From CAXXOK01 sp963675655 (lineage in GTDB: Bacteria; Bacillota; Clostridia; Christensenellales; Aristaeellaceae), in contig OY776489.1 of the NCBI GenBank assembly GCA_963675655.1, positions 2,604,001 to 2,668,000 of the forward strand: a stretch of 64,000 nucleotides of DNA. Reading direction: 5' to 3'. Positions 27,644 to 36,165 of this stretch are shown here, in pieces (position 1 is the first letter of the stretch; each line of letters opens with the position of its first letter). The notes below the pieces were generated by a model that was given only the letters and a program-made list of their open reading frames with translations, was not told the origin of the DNA and did no database searches. A program made the position numbers and the translations under genes.

Positions 27644-28831
27644 TTACATGTTCTCAAAGAAGGGTTTGCCTTCTTCGGTAATGAGAATGCCCATTTCATT
27701 AAATTTCAGGGGAACGGGGTTGGCTTTAATATATTTGAGTATCGCGTCCAGCCGTACGCTTTCAGTGTAGGTAAGCAGAGTAAAAGCGACACCCTGCTTT
27801 TTAGCGCGGCCAGTACGGCCAATGCGATGCAGGTAATACTCATTTTCATTTGGCAAATCGTAATTGATAACAGCCTCAACATCGTCTACATCAATGCCGC
27901 GGGCTGCAACATCGGTTGCCAGTAAAATCTGGAACCGCCCTTTACGATAAGCATCCATCACCTGCGTACGGGCGCTCTGGCGCATATCGCCATGCAGGCA
28001 CTCCGCCGGATAACCTGCATCCTGCAAGCGTTTAGTCAGGCGCTGGGTCATGCTTTTTGTATTCACAAAAACCATTACACGCTGGAACTGATCGCTGTCC
28101 AGCAAATACAGCAAGTGTTCATACTTTTGCTCGCGCGTGGTTTCGATGACATACTGCGTAATCTGGGGTCGGTTCTCCTTGGTTGCCTGTATCACAACTT
28201 CCACAGGATCCTGCTGGTATTTCCATGCGATGGTGAGAACATCCTGATTGGTGGTGGCGGAGTACAGCACCAACTGGCGCTGTGGGGGCGTTGCCTCAAT
28301 AATCTTGGTAACATCTTTAACAAAGCCCATATTGAGCATTTCATCCGCTTCGTCAAGCACCATGGTATGTACGTTGTCCAACCGGATATTGCCGCGGTTC
28401 ATATGATCCAACAAACGGCCCGGGGTAGCGATGATAATCTGAGGGTTGCGCTTGAGCTGTGTAATTTGTTTGGCGATTGGCTGGCCGCCGTATAAAACGA
28501 CAATACGCAAACCGTCAATACAATGGGAAAGCGTGCGCAACTCTTCGGCAATTTGCAGGCTCAACTCACGCGTCGGCGCCAGTACTAATTCCTGCACGCG
28601 GTTATCCTTCAGGTTAACGTACTCCAGCATGGGGATGCCGAAAGCAAGCGTCTTGCCGGTGCCGGTAGGCGCAATTGCGATTACATCGCGGCCTTCCATC
28701 ATCAATGGAAGCGTTTTTTGCTGTACAGGGGTCATTGTTTCGATCCCCATTTTATCAATGGCCTGCAGCACTTCTTTGCTGATATCGGCTTGGGTGAATT
28801 TCATTATTTCCGGGTTTGATTCTGTTGCCAA
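27644..28831 (-). CDS. DEAD-box ATP-dependent RNA helicase
   Basis: CshA/DeaD-like RNA helicase that unwinds RNA in ribosome assembly or mRNA decay. The 395-residue product has the Q motif (FTQADIS...MTPVQ), motif I APTGTGKT (54-61), PTREL, DEAD (160-163), SAT, and the C-terminal motifs RGIDVDDVEAVINYD and HRIGRTGR. It ends soon after motif VI and lacks a long basic tail. The start is TTG 28831, 10 bases after AGGAG; an internal ATG ten codons later is less likely. The 5' leader is long. Confidence 0.93.
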   Translation of the reverse strand: MATESNPEIMKFTQADISKEVLQAIDKMGIETMTPVQQKTLPLMMEGRDVIAIAPTGTGKTLAFGIPMLEYVNLKDNRVQELVLAPTRELSLQIAEELRTLSHCIDGLRIVVLYGGQPIAKQITQLKRNPQIIIATPGRLLDHMNRGNIRLDNVHTMVLDEADEMLNMGFVKDVTKIIEATPPQRQLVLYSATTNQDVLTIAWKYQQDPVEVVIQATKENRPQITQYVIETTREQKYEHLLYLLDSDQFQRVMVFVNTKSMTQRLTKRLQDAGYPAECLHGDMRQSARTQVMDAYRKGRFQILLATDVAARGIDVDDVEAVINYDLPNENEYYLHRIGRTGRAKKQGVAFTLLTYTESVRLDAILKYIKANPVPLKFNEMGILITEEGKPFFENM

Positions 28832-29039
28832 TTCGTTAGGCTCCTCACTTCGTATTCTTGTGGGACAGGCTTGCTAGACGGAGACAACCCGAAAAACACA
28901 GCCTGTATTCGGCGATTTGAAGAGCGTGACTCCTTAAGCTGCGCCCTTTGGGAAGGCAAATAAATAGCCTGGCCACATGCAAATTACACCAAATATTATA
29001 TATTCGACGTATAAGCCGTGTTTCCTGCCAAATACGGGC

Positions 29040-29067
29040 TTGGAACAAAAAGGGTTTATGGTATAAT
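29040..29067 (+). promoter_or_regulatory. Promoter of the HTH/S24-like regulator
   Basis: TTGGAA (29040-29045), a 16-base spacer and TATAAT (29062-29067), 33 bases before the ATG at 29101. Confidence 0.65.
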
Positions 29068-29100
29068 AGGTTCAGGTTGAAAAGAGTGGGAGGAACGAAC

Positions 29101-29832
29101 ATGAGCCGACTGGGAGATTTGCTGCGCACCGAGCGCATGCGGAGAAATATGACGCTAAAAGCGGTCGCCAAAGCGGGCGGGGTAAGCGAAAAATACCTTA
29201 AAGAAGTTGAAGATGGAAAGCGTATCATTGCGGATGACCAAGCAAGGCGTATCCTCAAGAAAATTGGCCTCAATGAGCATAACGAGCCGGATTTTACACT
29301 GGATGATATTGCGGCTGCCGTGGACCTGCAAACGGTAACCCCTGCTGCAGCAAAAGCTGTGAAGCCGCAGCGTTCAGCTGAAACAGAAGTGGCTTACCGG
29401 GATACAAATGAGAAGAACAGTGATTCTCATGGCGGCGTATGGCTGGAAGCCCTCAGCAGCGTTTTAAAACACGTGCCGGTATATAACGCGGTGATGAAAG
29501 AAGTGGATCATCGGCTTTTACCGGTACTGGATGGCCGCATTGAAGGGGCAGCGCCTGATAAAGTGTTTTATTATAGCGTATCGGATGACAGCATGAGGGG
29601 ATTTCGCATTCTACGGGATGATTTATGCCTTGTTGTGCCTTCTAGCAGCCCTATTGACGATGCGGTGATGTTGGTGGAACAAGGAGGCCGGAGGATGCTT
29701 CGTAAAATTAAAAAAATGGATGCTTTAACGGTGTTATTGCAGAGTTACGACCGTGAATACGCTGCCGAAGCCTGCGCCTTGCCGGACTTGGCTTTTGTCG
29801 GGCGTGTCGTGCGTGTGGAGTTTTCGCTATAA
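29101..29832 (+). CDS. XRE-type HTH regulator with LexA/S24-like C-terminal domain
   Basis: The 243-residue product has an N-terminal helix-turn-helix (about 4-55; LGDLLRTERMRRNMTLKAVA...VSEKYLKEVEDGKR), a low-complexity linker, and a C-terminal domain with DDSMRGFRILRDDLCLV (Ser164) and RRMLRKIKK (Lys202). The Ser-Lys spacing of 38 matches the 37 of LexA (Ser119/Lys156), so a peptidase-type S24 fold is likely, although an Ala-Gly or Cys-Gly cleavage site is not obvious in the linker. ATG 29101 is chosen because GGGAGG precedes it by 7 bases and the HTH begins there. It precedes the isochorismatase gene by 24 bases and could be co-transcribed with it. Confidence 0.8.
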   Translation: MSRLGDLLRTERMRRNMTLKAVAKAGGVSEKYLKEVEDGKRIIADDQARRILKKIGLNEHNEPDFTLDDIAAAVDLQTVTPAAAKAVKPQRSAETEVAYRDTNEKNSDSHGGVWLEALSSVLKHVPVYNAVMKEVDHRLLPVLDGRIEGAAPDKVFYYSVSDDSMRGFRILRDDLCLVVPSSSPIDDAVMLVEQGGRRMLRKIKKMDALTVLLQSYDREYAAEACALPDLAFVGRVVRVEFSL

Positions 29833-29856
29833 TATAGCAAAATGGAGTGGAAGTCT

Positions 29857-30381
29857 ATGAAACCGGATGCTTTGCTGGTGGTTGATATGCAAACAGCGCT
29901 GGTACAGGAGAATCCTTGGCATGTGGATGCTTTGATCCATAACATACAACAGTTGCTTATGGTATGCCGCAAGCGGAGCATTCCTGTGATATATGTGCGC
30001 CATCATGAGACGGAGGGCGACTTAATGAGCGGCAGCGAGGGCTGGATAATTGATAAAGCGGTTGCGCCGTTACCAGGAGAAGCGATAGTCGAGAAGGTTT
30101 ATAACAGCGCGTTTCGGCAAACCGGCTTACAAGAGCATCTGCAGTCGATCGGAGTGCACCACTTGTTGATTTGCGGTATGCAAACGGAATACTGTATCGA
30201 TACGACCGTTAAAGTCGCCTTTGAACTTGGCTATCAGGTTACGGTGCCTGCCGGCGCTACCAGTACGTTTGATAACCATGGCTGCAAAGCGGAGGATATA
30301 GTAGCTTTTTATGAAAACGCTATCTGGAAAGACCGCTTTGCGAAGGTTGTTACAGTCGATACCCTTATAAATATAATATAA
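29857..30381 (+). CDS. Isochorismatase-family cysteine hydrolase
   Basis: Cysteine hydrolases of this fold act on small amides such as nicotinamide or ureidoacrylate. The 174-residue product has the catalytic triad: Asp10 (VVDMQ), Lys80 (EKVYNSAF) and Cys113 (TEYCIDTT), plus the cis-peptide-like CGMQTEYC. ATG 29857 is chosen because GGAG (29844-29847) precedes it by 9 bases; ATG 29842 overlaps that site. Substrate is unknown; the spacing from the regulator gene suggests a shared unit. Confidence 0.87.
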   Translation: MKPDALLVVDMQTALVQENPWHVDALIHNIQQLLMVCRKRSIPVIYVRHHETEGDLMSGSEGWIIDKAVAPLPGEAIVEKVYNSAFRQTGLQEHLQSIGVHHLLICGMQTEYCIDTTVKVAFELGYQVTVPAGATSTFDNHGCKAEDIVAFYENAIWKDRFAKVVTVDTLINII

Positions 30382-30435
30382 CAGGTTTTATGAGAATCGC
30401 GCCAAGAAAAGATATGCCAAGTTTAAAAAATCTGC

Positions 30436-30464
30436 TTGACAATATAACCATCTTGTTGTATTAT
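30436..30464 (+). promoter_or_regulatory. Promoter of the Leu-Gly-Gly tRNA cluster
   Basis: Perfect TTGACA (30436-30441), 17-base spacer and TATTAT (30459-30464), about 106 bases before tRNA-Leu, leaving an unusually long leader. Confidence 0.8.
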
Positions 30465-30474
30465 TATCACCGTT

Positions 30475-30564
30475 GTGAGGGCTTCCGCCTGTTGATGGAT
30501 GATTGTTGACCCAGGCAACATAAGCGTCCTTCGGTTAAGCCTAATCGCCTCACTTACGGGTGAG
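30475..30564 (+). other. Structured leader upstream of tRNA-Leu with two alternative hairpins
   Basis: GTGAGG (30475-30480) can pair with CCTCAC (30548-30553), while the same CTCAC (30549-30553) can instead pair with GTGAG (30560-30564). Additional pairing GTTG/CAAC surrounds a CCCAGG loop. The two folds are mutually exclusive; no family was recognised. It may be only a tRNA processing leader. Confidence 0.35.
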
Positions 30565-30570
30565 AATTGT

Positions 30571-30654
30571 GCGGGCGTGGCGGAATGGCAGACGCGCCGG
30601 ATTTAGGTTCCGGTGCCTAACGGCGTAAGAGTTCAAGTCTCTTCGTCCGCACCA
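30571..30654 (+). tRNA. tRNA-Leu (anticodon UAG)
   Basis: Acceptor GCGGGCG pairs with CGTCCGC (one G-U), the anticodon loop contains TAG, a class II variable arm follows, and CCA is encoded. Confidence 0.95.
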
Positions 30655-30687
30655 TTGTCTTTTTCAGCAGAAGAACCTGTGGAACGT

Positions 30688-30762
30688 GCGGTAGTAGCTC
30701 AGTGGTAGAGTGCCACCTTGCCAAGGTGGATGTCGCGAGTCCGAATCTCGTCTACCGCTCCA
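30688..30762 (+). tRNA. tRNA-Gly (anticodon GCC)
   Basis: Acceptor GCGGTAG pairs with CTACCGC, anticodon GCC sits in a CCACCTTGCCAAGGTGG arm, and TCCA is encoded. Confidence 0.95.
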
Positions 30763-30814
30763 CTTTTCTTCATATGGACGTGTGACAATGATCGGATTCC
30801 GGCGGCGCTTGCGG

Positions 30815-30888
30815 GCGGGTGTAGCTCAATGGCAGAGCTCCAGCCTTCCAAGCTGGTCACGTGGGTTCGATTCCCATCACCCGCTCCA
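30815..30888 (+). tRNA. tRNA-Gly (anticodon UCC)
   Basis: Acceptor GCGGGTG pairs with CACCCGC, anticodon TCC lies between CCAGC and GCTGG, and TCCA is encoded. Two Gly isoacceptors are adjacent. Confidence 0.95.
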
Positions 30889-30889
30889 G

Positions 30890-30921
30890 AAACAGGACGG
30901 CAACAACTCGCCGTCCTGTTT
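30890..30921 (+). terminator. Terminator of the Leu-Gly-Gly tRNA cluster
   Basis: A 12-bp perfect stem (30890-30901 with 30910-30921) ends in TTT, with a loop of 8 bases. Confidence 0.8.
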
Positions 30922-31011
30922 GTAACTTTCCCCTTACTACAGACCATATATGGGTGGATAAGAGCTGTTGTATTTATGGGAAAGAACACGTAAATACCTG
31001 TATAAATAGTA

Positions 31012-31040
31012 TTGACACAGGTTTTAATTGATGGTATGAT
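31012..31040 (+). promoter_or_regulatory. Promoter of tRNA-Pro
   Basis: Perfect TTGACA (31012-31017), 17-base spacer and TATGAT (31035-31040), 25 bases before the tRNA. Confidence 0.85.
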
Positions 31041-31065
31041 GCTTAACGTGCTCAAAATGAACTGA

Positions 31066-31142
31066 CTGGGTGTGGCGCAGTTTGGTAGCGTGCTTGAATG
31101 GGGTTCAAGAGGCCGGAGGTTCGAATCCTCTCACCCAGACCA
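31066..31142 (+). tRNA. tRNA-Pro (anticodon GGG)
   Basis: Acceptor CTGGGTG pairs with CACCCAG, discriminator A, CCA encoded. The anticodon loop ATGGGGT between CTTGA and TCAAG gives anticodon GGG. Confidence 0.94.
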
Positions 31143-31146
31143 CTAT

Positions 31147-31182
31147 AAACCGCTTGAAATAACGTGTTTCGGGCGGTTTTTG
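31147..31182 (+). terminator. Terminator of tRNA-Pro
   Basis: A 15-bp stem with three G-U pairs (31147-31161 with 31165-31179) is followed by TTTTTGTTTATTTT in the overlapping T-run. Confidence 0.8.
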
Positions 31183-31231
31183 TTTATTTTGGGTTTGGTA
31201 TATTTCGCCTAAAATTATCATTTTAGCACCT

Positions 31232-31438
31232 TTTTGACCTTTTCAGAGGGTCAAAATGAGGGTCAATTATTAAGTGCTTTTTGCTCTGATTTTGTATATT
31301 TGTTTTTTACAATATACGTTCTGCACCTGCTTTGCACCTACTGATACGGTGCAAAATAAGGTGCAGGTTTTTTATACTTATGCTTCATGAATTATTCAGA
31401 TAGATACAAAAAAGCCCCGCTACGCGCAGGGCTTTTGC
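31232..31438 (+). other. Gene-free stretch with three hairpins
   Basis: From 31183 to 31466 no gene is seen. TTTTGACC (31232-31239) pairs with GGTCAAAA (31249-31256). A two-step stem (CTGCACCT 31321-31328 with AGGTGCAG 31359-31366, and TTTGCACC 31331-31338 with GGTGCAAA 31348-31355) ends in TTTTTT and looks like a terminator without an upstream gene. A third stem, AAAAGCCC (31410-31417) with GGGCTTTT (31429-31436), is terminator-like. The arrangement may be the remnant of a lost element behind tRNA-Pro. Confidence 0.5.
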
Positions 31439-31477
31439 TTTCAAGTGTTTATCCTGATCTTTAGATAGTGTCAAGGC

Positions 31478-32787
31478 AAGTTCGCAATTTCGAGGTACTC
31501 CACCCATGTATTAAGCCGCTTGAGGCAACGGGGTACGAATGAATTCTTTGCTGAGATTGGCTATGAAAACCGACCAGTCTTCTGCATATTCCATGAGAAA
31601 CGTGGTGACCAAGCGCAGGTTAGGTGTTTGGGTTAGGGAAGATTCCGACAACACTTGTTCGCCGCCGTATCTCCTTGTTGAGCCGCTCCAACATGTTGGT
31701 TGAGGCGATCTTGCAGGTATCCAGCTTTGGAAATGCGTAGAAGGAAAGGGAGTCCTCCAGCCCTTCTTCCAATGTTTCAATAGCCTTGGGGTATTTGGCC
31801 GCATACTTCTCACCCAGCGCCGCAGCGCGCGCCCTTGCCCCCTCCGCGGAGGGGGCAAGCCAAATCTCCTTAAGTTGCCCGGCAAACTCCGCCTTGTCGC
31901 GGTGTGGGATATGCGCGAGGATGTTTCGCATGAAATGCACCTTGCACCGTTGCCACGATGCTCCGATAAAACTCGTCCGAATGGCTGCAATCAACCCCTT
32001 ATGCACGTCCGAGACGACCAACGAAGGCATCTGTAATCCTCGCTCCTTCAAGCCCTCAAACAGCCGCTGATAGGTGTCCTTGGATTCTTCCAGCATGGGT
32101 TCGACCGCCAATACTTCACGATGCCCCTGGGCGTTTACACCGCAAACGATCTGAATGGCCATGCCGACAACACGGCCTCCATAGCGCACTTTTCATACAG
32201 CACGTCAACCCAGAGCACGGGATATACTTCATCCGTCAGGGATCGTTCCCTGAACGACTGTACCTGCTCGTTGCGTCCTTTGGTCCTCTCACTCACCTGG
32301 CTGCAAGACGGGTTCTCGATGCCCAGACTCTTGGCGAGTTTATCCATCTTGCGCGTGGATACCCCTTGTACGAAAGCTTCCTGTACTGCCTGAATCAAGA
32401 CTGCCTCGCTGCGCTTGCGCTCGGTTACGAAGAAGGGGATGTAGCCGCCGTTTCTGACTTTGGGGATCAGCAGGTACATGGTACCCATCCTGGTATCGTA
32501 GCGACGTGGACAATACCCACTTCGGCTACTGATTCGATCGTCGCAACGCTCGTTCTTCTCCGCTCCCAACTTGTTTGAAACCTCCGCTTCCATCAACTGA
32601 GCGCAGAGCCACGCCAGCATGCTGAGCATCGGATCCGCTTCTCCCATACAACGCAGTAGCAACTCCATGAGATTTGTGGTATCGTTTTCTTGGCCATTGG
32701 ATCGCTACTCCTTTTTGAATGTCTCGACACCATTCATTCTAGCGGAGTACCAATGGCTTTGCCATTACTTTTAAAAATTGCGAACTT
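31478..32787 (-). mobile_element. Decayed IS256-type insertion sequence
   Basis: A broken Mutator/IS256-family transposase gene is flanked by inverted repeats: AAGTTCGCAATTT at 31478-31490 and its reverse complement at 32775-32787, with weaker matching up to 11 bases further out, so outer ends are near 31467 and 32798. No 8-base target duplication could be identified. The element is immobile because its transposase is frameshifted. Confidence 0.8.
31511..32697 (-). pseudogene. IS256/Mutator-family transposase, frameshifted
   Basis: Family signatures are spread over different frames. The likely original start is ATG 32697 (MAKK, with AAGGAGT upstream); a base is missing in the A-run near 32685, after which DTTNLMELLLRCMGE continues in another frame. 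A second break near 32188 interrupts LYEK/VRYGGRVVGM (one G lost), and a third near 31620 splits FPNPNT/NLRLVTTFLMEY (one extra base). Transposase blocks such as SRSGYCPRRYDTRMGTM, VSDVHKGLIAAI and LERLNKEIRRRTSVVGIF remain intact. Because all three breaks are single bases, sequencing error is an alternative. Confidence 0.85.
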
Positions 32788-32934
32788 AATTATACTCGAC
32801 CTATTTAGGGCGTGTATCAAATAAGAATTGATGTGAAAGATGTGTAATTATCAAAATTTAAAAATCAAGCAGCAATAAATCTGTCTCTGTTTCTTAAACA
32901 TCTATCTCACTTAAGAAGCTTGACTAAAATTATA

Positions 32935-33894
32935 TCAATTTTCAGTATAAAGCGCTTCCATCGATTTGATAATCTGGGTTATTACTGTGTTTCGTGGCGT
33001 ATCGATATTATATTGCGCACCCATCTTTACGACGGCGCCATTCAGGCTGTCAATTTCTGTGGGGATTTTACGTTTAATGTCTTGTAATGTCGAGGAGAGG
33101 TGCCGATAGGTGGGGGGGAGAATTTTCTCGAAGAAGTCGTTTTCATACGATTCTGCGTTTTTCCAGAATGTTTCGTGGCTGGATGCGTGCATGACTGCGA
33201 AAATCTCGGAAATAATTTCCTTCATCAGAGAAACGGAATCTTCGCATTTTATAAGCCCGCCATAGTTGGTTCCTAATATCGCACTTAGCGGATTCAGCGT
33301 GCAGTTGTATAAGAGCTTTGCCCACAGGGTTTTATCGATCTCGTTGGTTGTAGCGCAGGGAATACCGCCCTGATTGATTGCATCGGAGAGCTCTGTGCAT
33401 GCGCCGGCTGGTTCGCCGAAGATACTCCCGATGGATATCGGCGCAGTCATAACGGTTACTTCGCTGATATTTCGTTTTGGACGTCTAAATCCAATTGCAA
33501 AGCTCGCGTGATATATCTGATGCTTATGAAATATGGACATAAATGCAAGTTCGTTTCCATAGCCATTCTGGCTGAGCACTATGCGCCCACCGGAATTCAG
33601 AATATCGCCTCCCCTGCGTGCGAGACTTTTAGCAATATCGGCGTTACCGGTTGATTTAGCACTGTTGATGATGAAGTCATAGCTGTCTTGCGTGTTCTCG
33701 ATTTTGTCAAACAGGCGTATTTTCTCAGGTACAATGACGACGTTCCCAAATAAACCGCAGCGCTCGATACCGTTTTTCATGATGGCTTCCGCGGTTTCTC
33801 CCCTTGCCACAAGGTCGACTTCCACTTTGGATGTATAGAGTGCGGATGCGAGAGAAAGCCCGACGGCACCACACCCAACAATGAGTACTTTCAT
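32935..33894 (-). CDS. Ketopantoate reductase family oxidoreductase (PanE/ApbA-like)
   Basis: NADPH-dependent reductases of this family make pantoate for CoA or reduce related 2-oxoacids. The 319-residue product has the Rossmann motif VGCGAVGLSLASAL (6-19), the conserved Asn/Lys region SQNGYGNE, the catalytic-type Lys in EIDKTLWAKLLYNCTLNPLSA (K-W-x-K-x3-N) and a helical C-domain ending with DTPRNTVI. AAGGAG precedes the ATG by 11 bases, and a promoter lies upstream. It is isolated, next to the IS relic, and its codon usage is AT-richer than the flanks, so horizontal gain is possible. Whether the substrate is ketopantoate is not shown. Confidence 0.82.
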   Translation of the reverse strand: MKVLIVGCGAVGLSLASALYTSKVEVDLVARGETAEAIMKNGIERCGLFGNVVIVPEKIRLFDKIENTQDSYDFIINSAKSTGNADIAKSLARRGGDILNSGGRIVLSQNGYGNELAFMSIFHKHQIYHASFAIGFRRPKRNISEVTVMTAPISIGSIFGEPAGACTELSDAINQGGIPCATTNEIDKTLWAKLLYNCTLNPLSAILGTNYGGLIKCEDSVSLMKEIISEIFAVMHASSHETFWKNAESYENDFFEKILPPTYRHLSSTLQDIKRKIPTEIDSLNGAVVKMGAQYNIDTPRNTVITQIIKSMEALYTEN

Positions 33895-33932
33895 TATATT
33901 GCAATCTCCTTTTTGTTAGCTTTGCCAACGGG

Positions 33933-33961
33933 ATTATACCATAAACCTCCCGTGAGATAAA
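33933..33961 (-). promoter_or_regulatory. Probable promoter of the reductase gene
   Basis: Minus strand TTTATC (33961-33956), 17-base spacer and TATAAT (33938-33933), 39 bases before the ATG. Confidence 0.5.
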
Positions 33962-34058
33962 CGCAAATTCTGTTATATAAACAATGGTGAAAATGAAAAC
34001 GGGCGTTTAAAAGCATATTTTCCAGAAATTCGCATCGCGTAGGTGATGAACAAATTAA

Positions 34059-34081
34059 ATCCACCGGCGTAGCCGGTGGAT
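34059..34081 (-). terminator. Terminator of the antiporter operon
   Basis: Perfect 10-bp stem (34059-34068 with 34072-34081) with loop GTA, followed on the minus strand by TTTAATTTG. It lies 6 bases beyond the stop of the last operon gene. Confidence 0.75.
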
Positions 34082-34086
34082 ACTCA

Positions 34087-36153
34087 TTAATTTAATAGCA
34101 GATATCCAATCGTTACAAACAGTCCAAGGCATACCATAAGCAGCCCGAAACTGATGGACCGCGTGAGACGACGGATTTGGCGGTTGGCTTCCTCATTACC
34201 AGCAGCCAGCGCACAGACGAAATGCGGTTGCGCTGGCGCCTTGCGCCATAAGGTATAGTTGAGTACCTTGACGAAGAAATCCAGCAGCGAACCGATAGCG
34301 TAGGTGAAACGATTACTGCCGGGCAAGGGTGTACGCTCCTTCACCGGGAGAAGCAGGATGTGCCGTGCGGTGGCAAGCAACGTATCGGTGGATTTTTCCA
34401 GGGCGCGGGCCAAAATCAGACCCAAAAATGTAAGCAAGCGCAGCAGCGGGCGATAAACCATGTTTTCCAAATCGAGCCAGCGGGGTTTGCTGTCCGGGTA
34501 CTCGTGGTAGCCATCACTGGTCAAAATAGACAGTAAAGGCCGCACGATAACTATATAGACAAGTGAGCCGATTACGAAAGACTTTACTGCGCCGACAATG
34601 TTTTCTGCAATAAAAATATCCTTAAATCCTCGGTAATGTACGCCGAAAAAGTCTTGCGTCAGTTTGCCGATGCCGCCCATCAGTGTTTCCGGCATGATGC
34701 CCAACAGCAACGGCAGCAAACCGCATAGCAGTAGAAGCAATTTGGATACGGGGGAGAGATAGCGCTTCATCCCATCATACTCTGCCTGACGTGTTGGATT
34801 AAGTTGCCAGAAAACGCATACATATACTTTCAGCATATAGGCGAGCGTCAGCCCGCCGCCGATAACAAACAGCGTTTCCGCTGTGGCATAAGCGCCCGGG
34901 TTGCCGTTTTCCAGTGTTAGATGGTGAATATATTCATTCAGGCTCTCATGTAGCAGCGATTTGCTGACGAACCCACTGAAAAACGGTAAACCGCTGATGC
35001 CAAGAAGTGCCGATAAAAATACGATATGCAGTATGGGTTTGCTGCGTCCAAAGCCGCGAATATCGCTTAAAGTCGTTGTGTGAGCGTTAATCATCACAGC
35101 ACCTGCGCACAGGAATAACAATAGTTTGAAAAGCGAATGGTTAACCATGTGTCCAATTGTTCCCCAGGCGGCAGGGCCACTCTCGCCGGCAAGCAGCGTG
35201 GTTAAGCCCACGCCAATGAGAATAAACCCGATCTGACTCATGCTGGAGCAAGCCAGAACGCGCTTTAAATCGTTGCTTAATAATGCCAGCAGCGCACCAA
35301 CGGCCATGGTTACAATGCCAAGCCAGAAGATCAGCTCCCCCCAGGAAAGATTTTTTGGCATCAATTTTATGCTCAATACCATGATGCCAAAAACACCGGC
35401 CTTGCTGAGCATACCGGATAGTAGTGCACTTGCGGGCGCTGGTGCTGCCGGATAAGCCTGCGGCATCCATACATGCAGCGGGAAGGCGCCCGCTTTTGCG
35501 CCAAAACCGATCAACAGCAACAATGCAGGCAGCCAAAGCACAGTAAAATCTATCCGACGGGTGAGGGTAGCAAACGTATCAAAGGGTGCGATAACAAGCG
35601 ATTGCGGCAGAAGCAATAAGCCCATAAGCATACATAACCCGCCGATAATCGCAATATATATATAACTGTCGGCTGCGCGCAGAGCCTGTGCCGTTTCACG
35701 GTGAGCGACCCAAGGATAACTGCAAAGAGACATAATTTCAAAAAAGAGGTAAAGCGTGAATAGATCGTCCGATAGAATAACCCCAAGCGTTGCACCAAGC
35801 GTCATGAGCGTGAAGAACGCATAACGCGGCAGGTTGCGCATGTCTTTTGAAAAGTCAAAGGAGTAAATGGACGTTATCAGCCACATTACGCTCGCAATCA
35901 GTGCATACAACGCGCGGAAACCATCGGTACGAAAGGCAATACCGAAGGAGCATATGCCTTCTACGGCAATATAATTTCTATTTCCTTGCTGGATGGTATT
36001 GAGCAGCACCGAGAAGGAAGCAACGGAAACGGCCGAAATCAGCGTTAATACCCATACGGCACTGGCTTTGCGCCAATGTCCCAGGGCATAGGCAAGCGGC
36101 GCAGCCGCGATGGGTAATAAAATGGTGAGCAGTAGTTGTAAATCGCCTTGCAT
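34087..36153 (-). CDS. Proton-conducting NuoL/MnhA-type antiporter subunit
   Basis: The 688-residue protein is the last gene of the operon and the longest of four antiporter-like subunits. It carries the family signature GAKAGAFPLHVWMPQAYPAAPAPASALLSG, the TM5 Glu in LYLFFEIMSLCSYP, and the TM7/TM8 Lys residues (GAKAG, SKAG) needed for proton transfer in NuoL/M/N proteins. A C-terminal extension of about 190 residues includes two additional helices, as in NuoL/MnhA. It contributes a membrane ion channel; the partner ion (Na or K) is not readable. AGGAGG is 6 bases before ATG 36153, and the gene follows the previous one after 12 bases. Confidence 0.88.
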   Translation of the reverse strand: MQGDLQLLLTILLPIAAAPLAYALGHWRKASAVWVLTLISAVSVASFSVLLNTIQQGNRNYIAVEGICSFGIAFRTDGFRALYALIASVMWLITSIYSFDFSKDMRNLPRYAFFTLMTLGATLGVILSDDLFTLYLFFEIMSLCSYPWVAHRETAQALRAADSYIYIAIIGGLCMLMGLLLLPQSLVIAPFDTFATLTRRIDFTVLWLPALLLLIGFGAKAGAFPLHVWMPQAYPAAPAPASALLSGMLSKAGVFGIMVLSIKLMPKNLSWGELIFWLGIVTMAVGALLALLSNDLKRVLACSSMSQIGFILIGVGLTTLLAGESGPAAWGTIGHMVNHSLFKLLLFLCAGAVMINAHTTTLSDIRGFGRSKPILHIVFLSALLGISGLPFFSGFVSKSLLHESLNEYIHHLTLENGNPGAYATAETLFVIGGGLTLAYMLKVYVCVFWQLNPTRQAEYDGMKRYLSPVSKLLLLLCGLLPLLLGIMPETLMGGIGKLTQDFFGVHYRGFKDIFIAENIVGAVKSFVIGSLVYIVIVRPLLSILTSDGYHEYPDSKPRWLDLENMVYRPLLRLLTFLGLILARALEKSTDTLLATARHILLLPVKERTPLPGSNRFTYAIGSLLDFFVKVLNYTLWRKAPAQPHFVCALAAGNEEANRQIRRLTRSISFGLLMVCLGLFVTIGYLLLN

Positions 36154-36165
36154 ACCGCGCCTCCT

